This document shows positions 17,060 to 26,083 of a stretch of 64,000 bases of DNA, one piece after another; the first letter of the stretch is position 1, and the number at the start of each line of letters is the position of its first letter. Source of the stretch: Roseibium aggregatum (GTDB taxonomy: Bacteria > Pseudomonadota > Alphaproteobacteria > Rhizobiales > Stappiaceae); assembly GCF_014692675.1 (NCBI RefSeq), contig NZ_JABFCZ010000007.1:124001-188000 (forward strand), written 5' to 3'. Below the pieces are notes generated by a model that saw only the letters and a program-made list of their open reading frames with translations, was not told where the DNA came from and ran no database searches. A program made the position numbers and the translations under genes.

Positions 17060-18796
17060 TCACGAAATTCTGAAGACCGCCGTCGCCTGTTCGCGGCCGC
17101 GCAGAGAGATGTTCCCGATACTGTCCGCCCGATATTTTCCCTGCAGCCGCGATACGGTTTCCCCGCTCGCCAGAATGATCACCTGCGCATCCGGATCAAC
17201 GGTTTTTCCGTATTCCTGAAGGCGTGCGGCGACATTCACCGCATCGCCGATAACCGTGTAATTCATGCGGCTGGAAGAGCCGAAATTCCCGACCACCACC
17301 TTGCCGCTGTGTACACCGATTCTCAGGCGCATGCCGGGCGTATCGGAAGCGGCAACCTTTTCGGCAAGCGCCTTGACCGATGCGATCGCGTGTTCGGCGT
17401 GATCGGGCTGATCGCTCGGCGCGCCCCAGAAGGCCATGACTCCATCGCCGATATATTTATCGATGGTCCCTTTTTCCTTCGTGATCGCATCCGACACCGT
17501 CTCGAAATACCGGTTCAGATAGGTGGCCGTTTCCTCCGCACTCAGATGGGATGCGAGGCTGGTGAATCCGGCCAGATCGGTAAAGACGATGGTCATGTCC
17601 CGGATTTCGCTCTGATGCGGGTCCGTCATCCCTTCCGCGATCAGGCGCCTGACCAGCTCGCGCGGCACATAGCGCGCGAACGCGCTCAAGGCGCCGAGCG
17701 TCCCGTTGAAGGCGGAATTCACATCATCGAGCTCCGCCAGCCTGGAGGCCGGCAACGGCGCCACCGCATCGAAATCCAGATCGTGAATATGACCGGCCGC
17801 CTGCGACAGGCGCGTCAGCGGACGCCCCAGCAGCCGGCCGACCGCAAAGGAGATCGCCGCCCCGATCAGCAGCGCGAAGCCGGCGGCAACAAGGATGACG
17901 CGCGACTTGTCGAACGCCGCGCCGAAGTCTTCGGCGCGGTACAGAATTCCGATCACCCAGCCCTTGGCCGGTCCCGCGCTGATCTCGTCATAAACGGCCG
18001 TGTACATGCCGCGGTCGGCGGGAAAGACACGACCGCGCGCAGAACCGGTCATCACATGGCTGCCCGGCTCGTCCGCCCAGAGATTGCGCAGTGGCGTCGA
18101 GGCCAGTCGCCGCAATTGCGGCAACGGTGCCTCGGGGGTTCCGGAAAAAGCCGCGGCATCGACATCGGTGATGGCCAGCGCGGTCGTCCTGTCCGACAGC
18201 AGGAACGGTTTCTGGTTCGCCCTCCGGCGCATCTTCGCCGCGAGGGTCTCGAAGACCGAGCGCGGATAATGCGCGACCAGGATCTGGCCGTTGCCGAGAT
18301 CCTCCTCGGCTCTCAGCACCGCTGTCTTCAATTGGGGCGCATAGTCGAACCCGGTCCAGACCAGCGGTTTCGCCGGCCCCACCTGCGGAACCGGCGACGG
18401 GCCGAGGCTCAGCTCTGTCCCGTCGGGGAAAAGCGCCCGGTAGCGGGACAAACCGGCATCGTCCAGTTGCACCCGCCCCTGCTCCGTCCCGATAGCGACC
18501 GCCTGGAAGGCAAGGTTCTGCTCCTTGAAGAAACTGTCCAGGATCTCCCGGTTGCCCGAAAGCGTCGCCGCGGCCCGTTCACTGAGCAGACCGCCGGCGA
18601 TGTGCTGGCTGGAGATCGACATATAGGCAATGATCAGGCCGCAGATCAGGACGAGGGTCACGGCAAAGACAAGCCCGAGCGCGACACCCACCGGAAGACG
18701 GAAACGCCGGACGCGCGGTCGTCCGGCTGCCGGCTCATCACCGTTCGGATCCGGTTGGACCAGCTCCTTGCCCGGCGGGATGATTTCCTGGTCCAT
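17060..18796 (-). CDS. Membrane class III adenylate cyclase
   Basis: A 578-residue signalling protein. An N-terminal hydrophobic helix (about 35-58) and a second one (about 295-318) bracket a periplasmic sensor region; a HAMP-like linker follows (about 320-370), then the class III catalytic domain (about 395-570). Metal-binding aspartates are seen in F-T-D-L-A-G-F-T (D407) and I-G-D-G-V-M-A-F-W-G, and the N-V-A-A-R-L motif supplies the transition-state residues. It should make cAMP in response to an extracellular signal. Such cyclases are numerous in rhizobia and marine relatives. It starts 20 bases after the stop of rsmE on the same strand, so the two are probably cotranscribed. Confidence 0.88.
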   Translation of the reverse strand: MDQEIIPPGKELVQPDPNGDEPAAGRPRVRRFRLPVGVALGLVFAVTLVLICGLIIAYMSISSQHIAGGLLSERAAATLSGNREILDSFFKEQNLAFQAVAIGTEQGRVQLDDAGLSRYRALFPDGTELSLGPSPVPQVGPAKPLVWTGFDYAPQLKTAVLRAEEDLGNGQILVAHYPRSVFETLAAKMRRRANQKPFLLSDRTTALAITDVDAAAFSGTPEAPLPQLRRLASTPLRNLWADEPGSHVMTGSARGRVFPADRGMYTAVYDEISAGPAKGWVIGILYRAEDFGAAFDKSRVILVAAGFALLIGAAISFAVGRLLGRPLTRLSQAAGHIHDLDFDAVAPLPASRLAELDDVNSAFNGTLGALSAFARYVPRELVRRLIAEGMTDPHQSEIRDMTIVFTDLAGFTSLASHLSAEETATYLNRYFETVSDAITKEKGTIDKYIGDGVMAFWGAPSDQPDHAEHAIASVKALAEKVAASDTPGMRLRIGVHSGKVVVGNFGSSSRMNYTVIGDAVNVAARLQEYGKTVDPDAQVIILASGETVSRLQGKYRADSIGNISLRGREQATAVFRIS

Positions 18797-18816
18797 CGTA
18801 AGGGCTCCGACGCGTG

Positions 18817-19575
18817 TCAGTTCCAGTCGCCCAGGGTTGCCTGAACAATCGCCAGCGCGGCCACCGCCGCAGTATCGGCCCGAAGGATTCTGGGTCCAAG
18901 CGGAATCGGCGTCACGAAGCTCTGGGCGCGCAGAAGCTCCCTTTCTTCCGGCGAGAACCCGCCCTCCGGACCGATCAGGACCGCGAGCGGCGCCGGCCCC
19001 CTGTCCGCCAGATCGGCAAGAGCTTGAAGCGGGTTATGGGTTTCCTCGCCTTCATCGCAATACAGCAGGCGCCGGTCGGCCTGCGTCTCGGCCCATGAGC
19101 CCACGAGGTCCTTGAGCGCCATCGGCTCCAGTACCTGCGGCACCGCGATGACGCCGCATTGCTCGGCCGCCTCGATGATGTTGGCTTCCATGCGCTCCAG
19201 ATTGACCCGGCTTGCCTGGGTATACTGGGTCATCACCGGCCTGAGGCCGCCGGCCCCCATCTCCACCGCCTTTTGCACCATGTAATCCAGGCGCGCGTGT
19301 TTCAGCGGCGCAAAGAGATATTGCAGATCGATGGTGGATGTCTGCTCGCGGACCTGCTCCACCAGTTTCAACAGGCAGGACTTGCGGCCGGTGGCGACGA
19401 CCTCGGCAAGCCACTCGCCGTCCTTGCCGTTGAAGACAAGGATCCGGTCGGTGTCCTTGAGGCGCAGGACGTTGAGAAGATAGTTCGCCTGACTGCGGTC
19501 GGCTTCTATCGACGCGCCCGGAGCAAGAAGCGGGCGAACGAACAGACGCTGCATTTTGAAGTCGTATCTGGACAT
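18817..19575 (-). CDS. rsmE: 16S rRNA (uracil-1498-N3)-methyltransferase
   Basis: A 252-residue SPOUT-class methyltransferase that methylates U1498 of 16S rRNA using S-adenosylmethionine. Family features include the N-terminal PUA-like start [18 protein letters not shown], and the C-terminal knot with [11 protein letters not shown] and [11 protein letters not shown]. The start at 19575 gives a short N-terminal extension; the Met at residue 8 is an alternative. It lies downstream of the RND operon terminator on the same strand, and the cyclase gene follows 20 bases later. Confidence 0.93.
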   Translation of the reverse strand: MSRYDFKMQRLFVRPLLAPGASIEADRSQANYLLNVLRLKDTDRILVFNGKDGEWLAEVVATGRKSCLLKLVEQVREQTSTIDLQYLFAPLKHARLDYMVQKAVEMGAGGLRPVMTQYTQASRVNLERMEANIIEAAEQCGVIAVPQVLEPMALKDLVGSWAETQADRRLLYCDEGEETHNPLQALADLADRGPAPLAVLIGPEGGFSPEERELLRAQSFVTPIPLGPRILRADTAAVAALAIVQATLGDWN

Positions 19576-19655
19576 GGGGGAACAGGGTAAGGCCGCTTTG
19601 GGTCCGATTTCAATGGCCGGTCAGGCCGCGTCCCCAGTCTGTGCCGGCCGCTATG

Positions 19656-19690
19656 AAAAACGAACGCCTGCCTATTGGGGCCGGCGTTCG
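19656..19690 (-). terminator. Terminator after the RND efflux operon
   Basis: Read on the minus strand, an 8-base stem (CGAACGCC and GGCGTTCG) with a further inner CC/GG pairing is followed by TTTTTC. It lies just after the permease stop at 19694 and before rsmE. Confidence 0.75.
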
Positions 19691-19693
19691 AAA

Positions 19694-22600
19694 TCAGGCG
19701 GGCTGTCCGGCCGCAGGCGGTTCCGCAGGTTCAGCCTTGTCCCCGGCTTCTGCGGGCGCCTTATCCGCGTGGCCGACATACATGTAGAACATCGGCACCA
19801 CGAACAGGGTGAACATCGTGCCGACGGACATGCCGGTGAAGATCACCAGGCCGATGGAGTAGCGGGCTGCGGCGCCGGCGCCCTCGGCGATGACCAGCGG
19901 CAGAACGCCGAGCACCATGGCGCCCGTCGTCATCAGGATCGGCCGCAACCGCTCCCGTGCCGCCTCAACGATCGCCTCGCGCTTCGACATGCCGCGCTGC
20001 TCGCGCTGCGCATTGGCGAATTCCACCATCAGGATGCCGTGCTTGGTGATCAGCCCCACGAGGGTGATCAGGCCGACCTGGGTATAGATGTTCAGCGTGC
20101 CGAGCCCGAGGTTCAGCGGCACAAGGGCGCCGAAGATCGACAGCGGCACGGTCATCATGATGATGAACGGATCGCGGAAGCTTTCGAACTGGGCCGCCAG
20201 GACCAGGTAGATCACGATGACCGCGAGGGCAAAGGCGATCAGGATCGTGTTGCCCTGCTGGACCTCAAGACGCGACTGTCCGGCGTAGTCGACGAAGAAG
20301 CCGGAGGGGATCGTCTCGCTCGTGATCCGCTGCAGTTCGGCAAGGCCGTCGCCGGTGGTGACCGTCGGCAGCGGCAGGGCCGAAATCGTCGCCGAATTCA
20401 GCTGGTTGAACTGCTCGATGGAAACCGCCGTTGCCCCGATCGAAACCTTCACCACGGCCGACAGCGGCACCATGTCCCCGCTCGCGGAGCGGACGTAGAA
20501 ACCGCCGAGCAGATCGGGGTTCATCCGGTATTCCTTGGCCACCTGGGGAATGATCTCGTAGGAGCGGCCATCCCGGTCGAACTTGGAAACGCTGGCATTG
20601 CCCACCAGGATATTCAGCGTTCCACCGATGGTGGAGACCGGCACACCGAGCGCGGCCGCACGCTCGCGATCGATCAGGACCGTGGCCTGCGGCTTTTCGA
20701 AGGACATGGAATCCTGGACAACGATGAACTTGCCGGCGGCCATCGCCTTGTTCTTGACCTCTTCGGCGACCTCGTAGACCTGTTCCGCCGACCCGGTCGT
20801 CTGCAGGACGAGCTGGATCGGCAGGCCGCCGCCGGACCCGGGAAGGGAAGGCGGCGAGAAGACGAACGCCTGGACGCCGGCGGATTTGGAGATCCGCCCC
20901 TGGATCATCCCCTTGATGTCTTTCTGGGACTGCGCCCGCTCGCCCCACGGCTTCAGCGCCCAGATGGCGAAGGCGGAATTGGGGGAACCCGTTCCCACGA
21001 TCTGGAACCTGGCCTGGACGCCCGGAACATCGTCCGTCATGGAATAGAACTGGTTGGTGTAGAGCTGGGTGTAATCGGCCGTGGCATATTGCGGCGCCGT
21101 CACCATGGCAAACAACGCGCCCTGATCCTCGTCCGGCGCCAGTTCGCTCGATGTCTTCAGAAACAGGAACGCGGACGTCGCCAGAAGCGACACCACGATC
21201 AGAAGCGTCACCGGCTTGTAGTCGAGCGAAAAGTTCAGCCGCCGGCCGTACCAATGGGTGAGCTTCGTGAACACCTTGTCGATGAAGACCTGGAACCGGC
21301 TGCCATGGGCCACCAGAAGCCGGGCCGACATCATCGGCGACAGGGTCACCGCGACGAACCCGGAGATGAACACGGCCCCGGCCAGCGTGAAGGCAAATTC
21401 CCGGAACAAGGCTCCGGTCAGCCCTTGCGTGAACCCGATCGGCGCATAAACGGCGCCGAGCGTGATGGTCATGGCAACCACGGGACCGAAGATCTCGCGC
21501 ATGCCGACGATCGCCGCCTGCATCGGTTTGAGCCCGTCCTCCAGATGCCGGTGGATGTTTTCCACCACCACGATGGCGTCATCCACCACGAGACCGATCG
21601 CAAGCACCATGGCCAGGAGCGTCAGCGTGTTGAGCGAATAATCGAGCGCCCAGAGGAAGAAGCAGACCCCGATCAGCGACAAGGGAATGGTCACGATCGG
21701 CACCAGCACCGCCCGGAAGGAGCCGAGGAACAGCAGAATCACCAGAACCACGATCGCGACGGCTTCGCCGATGGTCTTGAACACTTCCTCGATCGAGGCG
21801 GAAATGAACTTGGTGGAATCGTAGACCACCTGGATCGACGTGCCCTTGGGCATGTTCGCCTGAAGCCGCGGCAGTTCCGCCCGGACACCGGCGGCGGTGT
21901 CGAGCGGGTTCGCGGCCGGCGTCGGCATGATGCCGAGGAACACGCCCTGCTGGCCGTTGAAAGAGACGCGGACGTCCGTGCTTTCGCTGCCGAGCGTCAC
22001 ATCCGCCACGTCCCTGAGACGGACCACCTCCGTGCCCTCGCCGCTGACCGGCAATGCTCCGAAGGCCTCGGGCGTCTGCAGCGTCGTCTTCGCGGCGATC
22101 TGGTAGGCGACATATTCGCCTTCCGTCTTGCCCGGCGAGGACAGGAAGTTCGCCCCCTGGATCGCGGACAGGACTTCGGCCGCGGTGACGCCGCGCGACG
22201 CCAGCTTGATCGGATCGACCCAGATGCGCATGGCGAAGGTCTGCTCGCCCAGGATCTGGGCGTCGGCCACCCCGTCGACGACCGACAGCTGCGGCTGGAT
22301 CACGCGGGAGACGAATTCCGTAATCTGCTGCGGCGACATGCTGTCGGACAGAACCGACAGATACATGATCGCAAAGGACCGGCCGGTGCCTTTCTTGATG
22401 ACCGGGTCCTTGGCCTCGTCCGGCAGCTGGCCCCTGACTTCCTGCACCTTGGAGATGACTTCGGTCAGGGCCTTGTCCGGATCGGTGTTGAGCCGCATGT
22501 GGACGGACACCGTCGACAGGCCGAGCGCGCTGTTCGAACTGACGTAGTCGACGCCTTCGGCCGACCCGACCGCCTTGGCGATGGGAGTGGTGATGAAGCC

Positions 22601-22780
22601 CTGAACGAGATCGGGGCCCGCGCCGACGAACACGGTCGTGATCGTGATCACCGTTTCCTCGATCTTGGGATACTGGCGGACATTCATGTTCATGATGCCC
22701 TGCGCCCCAAGCAGCAGGATCAGCAGGCTGACGACCGTGGACAGAACCGGTCTGCGGATGAAAATCTCCGAGAAATTCAC
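19694..22780 (-). CDS. RND efflux permease (HAE1/AcrB type)
   Basis: A 1028-residue inner-membrane pump. It has the twelve-helix, two-large-loop pattern of RND transporters with an N-terminal F-I-R-R-P-V-L-S-T, the proton-relay pair D400-D401 in L-V-V-D-D-A-I-V-V-V-E-N, and the matching G-L-I-T-K-H-G-I-L-M-V-E-F in the second half. These proteins are proton-driven and export drugs, solvents or lipophilic compounds through an adaptor and an outer-membrane channel. The adaptor gene is immediately upstream with a one-base gap. No TolC-like gene is nearby, so the outer channel must come from elsewhere in the genome. The substrate cannot be told. Confidence 0.93.
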   Translation of the reverse strand: MNFSEIFIRRPVLSTVVSLLILLLGAQGIMNMNVRQYPKIEETVITITTVFVGAGPDLVQGFITTPIAKAVGSAEGVDYVSSNSALGLSTVSVHMRLNTDPDKALTEVISKVQEVRGQLPDEAKDPVIKKGTGRSFAIMYLSVLSDSMSPQQITEFVSRVIQPQLSVVDGVADAQILGEQTFAMRIWVDPIKLASRGVTAAEVLSAIQGANFLSSPGKTEGEYVAYQIAAKTTLQTPEAFGALPVSGEGTEVVRLRDVADVTLGSESTDVRVSFNGQQGVFLGIMPTPAANPLDTAAGVRAELPRLQANMPKGTSIQVVYDSTKFISASIEEVFKTIGEAVAIVVLVILLFLGSFRAVLVPIVTIPLSLIGVCFFLWALDYSLNTLTLLAMVLAIGLVVDDAIVVVENIHRHLEDGLKPMQAAIVGMREIFGPVVAMTITLGAVYAPIGFTQGLTGALFREFAFTLAGAVFISGFVAVTLSPMMSARLLVAHGSRFQVFIDKVFTKLTHWYGRRLNFSLDYKPVTLLIVVSLLATSAFLFLKTSSELAPDEDQGALFAMVTAPQYATADYTQLYTNQFYSMTDDVPGVQARFQIVGTGSPNSAFAIWALKPWGERAQSQKDIKGMIQGRISKSAGVQAFVFSPPSLPGSGGGLPIQLVLQTTGSAEQVYEVAEEVKNKAMAAGKFIVVQDSMSFEKPQATVLIDRERAAALGVPVSTIGGTLNILVGNASVSKFDRDGRSYEIIPQVAKEYRMNPDLLGGFYVRSASGDMVPLSAVVKVSIGATAVSIEQFNQLNSATISALPLPTVTTGDGLAELQRITSETIPSGFFVDYAGQSRLEVQQGNTILIAFALAVIVIYLVLAAQFESFRDPFIIMMTVPLSIFGALVPLNLGLGTLNIYTQVGLITLVGLITKHGILMVEFANAQREQRGMSKREAIVEAARERLRPILMTTGAMVLGVLPLVIAEGAGAAARYSIGLVIFTGMSVGTMFTLFVVPMFYMYVGHADKAPAEAGDKAEPAEPPAAGQPA

Positions 22781-22781
22781 A

Positions 22782-23912
22782 TCAGGCTCCCGGCTTTTCA
22801 GCGGTATCCGCCGGATTGACCGTATTGTCGATGGTCACCGGACTGCCGACCGTCAGCTTGTTCTGGCCGGCGGAGACGATCACATCGCCCGGTTTCACGC
22901 CGTCGGTGATCTCGATCTTGCCGCCGAAGCGGCGGCCGACCTTCACGAACACCTGGCGCGCCACCAGCTTCTTCTTGCCGTCGGCCGCCGCCGGAGCCTT
23001 GTCGTCTTCGGCAACCATATAGACGTAGGTGCCGTAAAGGCTCTGGACGACTGCCGTTTGCGGCAGCGCGATGATGTTGTTTTCCTGCGGCAGGTCGATA
23101 CGGACGAAGGCGAACTGGCCCGGGCGCAGGGCGCCGTCGGAATTCCCGACTTCCGCCTGGATCGAGACCAGGCGCGACTGGGGATCGATCTTCGGATCGA
23201 TGCCGGTGATCTTGCCTTCATAGCCCATGGCGTCTTCGGCAAGGCCCAGGTGAAGCGGCTGACCAATGTGCACCTCGGAAAGGCGCTGTTCGGCAACCGT
23301 GAAGTCGACCTTCATAACTTTCAGATCCTGCAGCGTGGCGATGACGGTGCCGGCCGGCAGATACTCGCCGACGTCGATTTTCGGAATGCCGATGGTTCCC
23401 GAAAACGGCGCCCGAATCTTCTTCAGGTTGATCTGCGCCTTGACCCGTTCCATCACCGAACGGGAGGCGTCGAGGGCAGCCTTGGCATCGTCCAGGGCGG
23501 AGGTCGAGCTCACGCCCTTGTCGACCAGCGTGGTCGCACGCTTCAGCGCCTGGCTGTCGCGCGCCTCGTTAGCCTTGGCCGCGATCAGGGTCGCCTGCTC
23601 TTCCTCGTCATCGAGCTGGACGAGCAGTTGCCCTTTTTCGATCTGGTCGTTGGCGGCAAACAGGATGCCGGTCACGATCCCGGCCGCCCGTGACGCCACG
23701 TCGACGCCCTGGCGGGCGCCGACCGTCCCGATCGCCTCGATCCCGGGCTTCCAGGACTGGGCTTCCGCGGTCACGGTCGACACCGTGACGGTCGGTCTCG
23801 GTCGGTTGGCAAAGTATTCGGCAATCTTCTGTTCCTTGAACAGGTTGAAGCCGACCAGCCCGCCGCAAACCAGAACGATCAAAATGATGGCGATGATGAA
23901 ACGCTTGATCAT
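22782..23912 (-). CDS. RND efflux periplasmic adaptor subunit
   Basis: A 376-residue membrane fusion protein. Residues about 4-22 are a hydrophobic anchor or signal; the lipoyl halves lie around G-V-D-V-A-S-R-A-A-G-I-V and I-R-A-P-F-S-G-T-I-G, separated by a helical hairpin rich in Ala, Arg and Leu; beta-barrel and membrane-proximal parts follow. It links the RND pump to an outer-membrane channel. It is the first gene of the two-gene efflux operon. No repressor gene of the TetR or MarR kind is next to it, so regulation may act on the structured upstream region or from a distance. Confidence 0.92.
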   Translation of the reverse strand: MIKRFIIAIILIVLVCGGLVGFNLFKEQKIAEYFANRPRPTVTVSTVTAEAQSWKPGIEAIGTVGARQGVDVASRAAGIVTGILFAANDQIEKGQLLVQLDDEEEQATLIAAKANEARDSQALKRATTLVDKGVSSTSALDDAKAALDASRSVMERVKAQINLKKIRAPFSGTIGIPKIDVGEYLPAGTVIATLQDLKVMKVDFTVAEQRLSEVHIGQPLHLGLAEDAMGYEGKITGIDPKIDPQSRLVSIQAEVGNSDGALRPGQFAFVRIDLPQENNIIALPQTAVVQSLYGTYVYMVAEDDKAPAAADGKKKLVARQVFVKVGRRFGGKIEITDGVKPGDVIVSAGQNKLTVGSPVTIDNTVNPADTAEKPGA

Positions 23913-23993
23913 GAACCTTATCCGTCCGACCCCGCCCAGCCATGAAGTCTAACAGGTTTCAGCCCGTCACGCTGGCGCAGGGTCCATGCAAAA

Positions 23994-24048
23994 ATTCCAT
24001 GACGACGGGCGCCGCAGCCATCGGCTCTGGCGCCCGTCGTCAATGAAT
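23994..24048. repeat. Long hairpin upstream of the RND operon
   Basis: Perfect 14-base arms at 24000-24013 (TGACGACGGGCGCC) and 24029-24042. Inside the loop AGCC and GGCT pair again, and outside ATTC (23994-23997) pairs with GAAT (24045-24048). It has no T run on either side. It may be a 5' leader structure of the efflux mRNA, a binding site or a dispersed repeat. Confidence 0.7.
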
Positions 24049-24118
24049 ACCGTGATGCCTCTTTCCGCCGCCGGGAGGACGCGGCGGGAAATGGGTTGGG
24101 CACAAAATAGTGCGCCTT

Positions 24119-24174
24119 GGGTCCGTTGAAAAGGTATGGAACCCTTATAATTTTTCAACGGGTTAAAAGGACCC
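24119..24174. repeat. Nested inverted repeat in the RND/sulP gap
   Basis: CCGTTGAAAA (24123-24132) and TTTTCAACGG (24152-24161) are perfect arms; outside them GGGTCC (24119-24124) faces GGACCC (24169-24174). The enclosed part is AT-rich and could contain a promoter, so this looks like an operator or a cruciform rather than a terminator. Confidence 0.6.
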
Positions 24175-24221
24175 TGTTCCGGTCGCCGACGACAATGTCC
24201 GATCAAGGGATATCCGCTCAG

Positions 24222-24257
24222 GGTGGCAAACATATGGTCTCCCTTGTCTTTGCCACC
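24222..24257. repeat. Inverted repeat in the sulP leader
   Basis: Perfect arms GGTGGCAAA (24222-24230) and TTTGCCACC (24249-24257) with an 18-base loop, about 80 bases before the sulP start. It could be part of a leader mRNA structure controlling the anion permease. Confidence 0.55.
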
Positions 24258-24334
24258 GGAGTTGTCTTTTTCCCTCGTTTCGCCAAGATGGCATTGCGGT
24301 CAACCCTTTATCCGCTCCGCAAAAGGAGCTCATC

Positions 24335-26035
24335 TTGTCCGGAATGAAACCGAAGCGGCGGCTTCTCGCCGGTGTCCTGCCCGTCAGGAAAGACCGGATC
24401 CTGTCCGAAACGATAGCCGGACTGACCCTTGCCGCCGTCGCGATCCCGGAAGTGATGGGATACACGAAGATCGCCGGAACGCCGGTGATCACCGGGCTCT
24501 ACACCATGCTGCTGCCGATGGCGCTGTTCGCGCTCTTTGGATCGTCGCGCCATCTGGTGGTTGGCGCGGATTCGGCGACTGCCGCGATCCTGGCGACCAG
24601 CCTGGCGGGGCTGGCCGCGGCCGGATCGGCCAATTACGTCGCGCTGGCAGGCCTGATCGCGCTTCTGGTCGGGCTGCTGCTGGTTGTCGCGAGCGTCGCC
24701 CGCCTCGGTTTCATGGCCGACTTCCTGTCCCGGACCGTCCTGGTCGGCTTCCTGTCGGGCGTCGGGATACAGGTCGCCATGAATTCCCTGCCCGGCATGC
24801 TCGGCATCAAGATTGCCCAGGCGAGCGGGCTGGCGAAGCTCTCGCTGCTCCTGCCGCTGTTGCCGTCCGTCAGTTTGCCGGCTGCGGCCATTTCCCTGAG
24901 TGCGCTGTTGCTGATCCTCGGGTTCCGGGGGCTGTCCCGGTCCTTTCCGGGCGCGATCGTCGCCCTTGGGCTGATCACTCTGGTCAGCTGGATTTTCGAC
25001 TTCAAAAGCGCGATCGATGTCGTCGGCAGCGTCCCGGGCGGGCTTCCCCAACTGGCGCTACCGAATGTCGACTGGTCGTTCGCGCTCATCTGGCAACTCG
25101 GCCCGGTGGCCCTTGCCATGCTGGTGGTGATACTCGCCCAGAGTGCGGCCACTGCCCGCGCCTATGCCACCAAGTACAACGAGACGCTGAATGACGGCAT
25201 GGACCTGCGCGCCCTGGGATTTGCCAATCTCGGCGCCGGACTGACGGGAACCTTCGTCGTCAACGGCAGTCCGACCAAAAGCCGGATCGTCGAAAGTGCC
25301 GGCGGCCGGACCCAGCTTTCCATGCTGATTTCAGTCGGGATCGTCATCCTGGTCCTGCTTTTTTTCACCCATATTCTGGCCTATCTGCCAGAAGCCGCCC
25401 TTTCCGCGCTCGTCTTTCTGATCGGCATCGACCTGATCGACCTGAAAGGCTTACAGGAAATCCACCGCACCCGGAGGGCCGAGTTCTGGGTGTCCGCGGT
25501 GACGATCCTCGTGGTCGTCGTGGCAGGCGTCGGCCCCGGCATCCTGCTTGCGATCGTCCTGTCGCTCATCGTGCACACGAGGCACGGCTATCATCCGGTC
25601 AACGTGCTGCTCACGCCCGAAACCGCCGAGACCTGGCAGGTTCAGCCGCTCAAGACCCGCGTGATGGCGGCACCGGGCCTGATGGTGTACCGCTTCACCC
25701 ACGCCATGTATTACGCCAACGCGGGGCTGATGGCGGCGGAAATCAAGGACCTGGTCACGCCCGCCGCCGAAGGCCTCAGGTATTTCTGTATCGATTTCTC
25801 CTGCGTGGACGATATCGACTTCACGGCCCTGAAGACCCTGAAGAAAATCCAGGCGGAGCTTGCCGGCGACGGAATCGAGCTGCTTTTCGCCCACACGCTG
25901 GACGATCCGGCGGCGCGCAGCCGGCTGCAACTGGTTAAGACCTTCGGCGAAAGCATCGTCTTTTCCACGGTCGGCGAGGTCCTGTCCCATATACGCACCC
26001 GCAAACCGCCCCCGCTCGCCACCTCCGCCTCTTGA
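24335..26035 (+). CDS. SulP family anion permease with STAS domain
   Basis: A 566-residue transporter. Residues about 20-430 form the hydrophobic SulP core with the family blocks G-L-T-L-A-A-V-A-I-P-E-V-M-G-Y and F-V-V-N-G-S-P-T-K-S-R; residues about 445-550 form a STAS domain (F-C-I-D-F-S-C-V-D-D-I-D-F-T), which usually regulates the transporter. Relatives carry sulfate, bicarbonate or dicarboxylates. I accept the TTG at 24335 because GGAG lies six bases before it; the ATG three codons later would be 15 bases away. It is divergent from the RND operon and followed closely by xseA (48 bases). Confidence 0.88.
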   Translation: MSGMKPKRRLLAGVLPVRKDRILSETIAGLTLAAVAIPEVMGYTKIAGTPVITGLYTMLLPMALFALFGSSRHLVVGADSATAAILATSLAGLAAAGSANYVALAGLIALLVGLLLVVASVARLGFMADFLSRTVLVGFLSGVGIQVAMNSLPGMLGIKIAQASGLAKLSLLLPLLPSVSLPAAAISLSALLLILGFRGLSRSFPGAIVALGLITLVSWIFDFKSAIDVVGSVPGGLPQLALPNVDWSFALIWQLGPVALAMLVVILAQSAATARAYATKYNETLNDGMDLRALGFANLGAGLTGTFVVNGSPTKSRIVESAGGRTQLSMLISVGIVILVLLFFTHILAYLPEAALSALVFLIGIDLIDLKGLQEIHRTRRAEFWVSAVTILVVVVAGVGPGILLAIVLSLIVHTRHGYHPVNVLLTPETAETWQVQPLKTRVMAAPGLMVYRFTHAMYYANAGLMAAEIKDLVTPAAEGLRYFCIDFSCVDDIDFTALKTLKKIQAELAGDGIELLFAHTLDDPAARSRLQLVKTFGESIVFSTVGEVLSHIRTRKPPPLATSAS

Positions 26036-26083
26036 CCCGATCCTCCGGGACGGCCAGTTTTCAAGGATCAGAGGGAATCAGCC

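Larger units (their letters stand above)
23913..24334. other. Structured divergent region between RND operon and sulP
   Basis: 422 bases without a credible gene. Three long inverted repeats stand here: 23994-24048 (14 perfect bases per arm), 24123-24161 (10 perfect bases) with an outer GGGTCC/GGACCC pair, and 24222-24257 (9 perfect bases). Both divergent promoters must lie here. The repeats are listed separately. Confidence 0.7.

Noticed and set aside
19556..22819. A 1087-codon open frame antisense to the RND permease
   Set aside because: It is the mirror of a GC-rich, strongly biased gene. Its translation is full of Arg, Gly, His and Asp without domains, while the opposite strand gives a perfect RND pump.
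24117..24347. Possible leader peptide before sulP
   Set aside because: It overlaps inverted repeats, has no ribosome site at its start, and its codon use is atypical. A short sub-frame beginning at an internal ATG was considered but has no better support.
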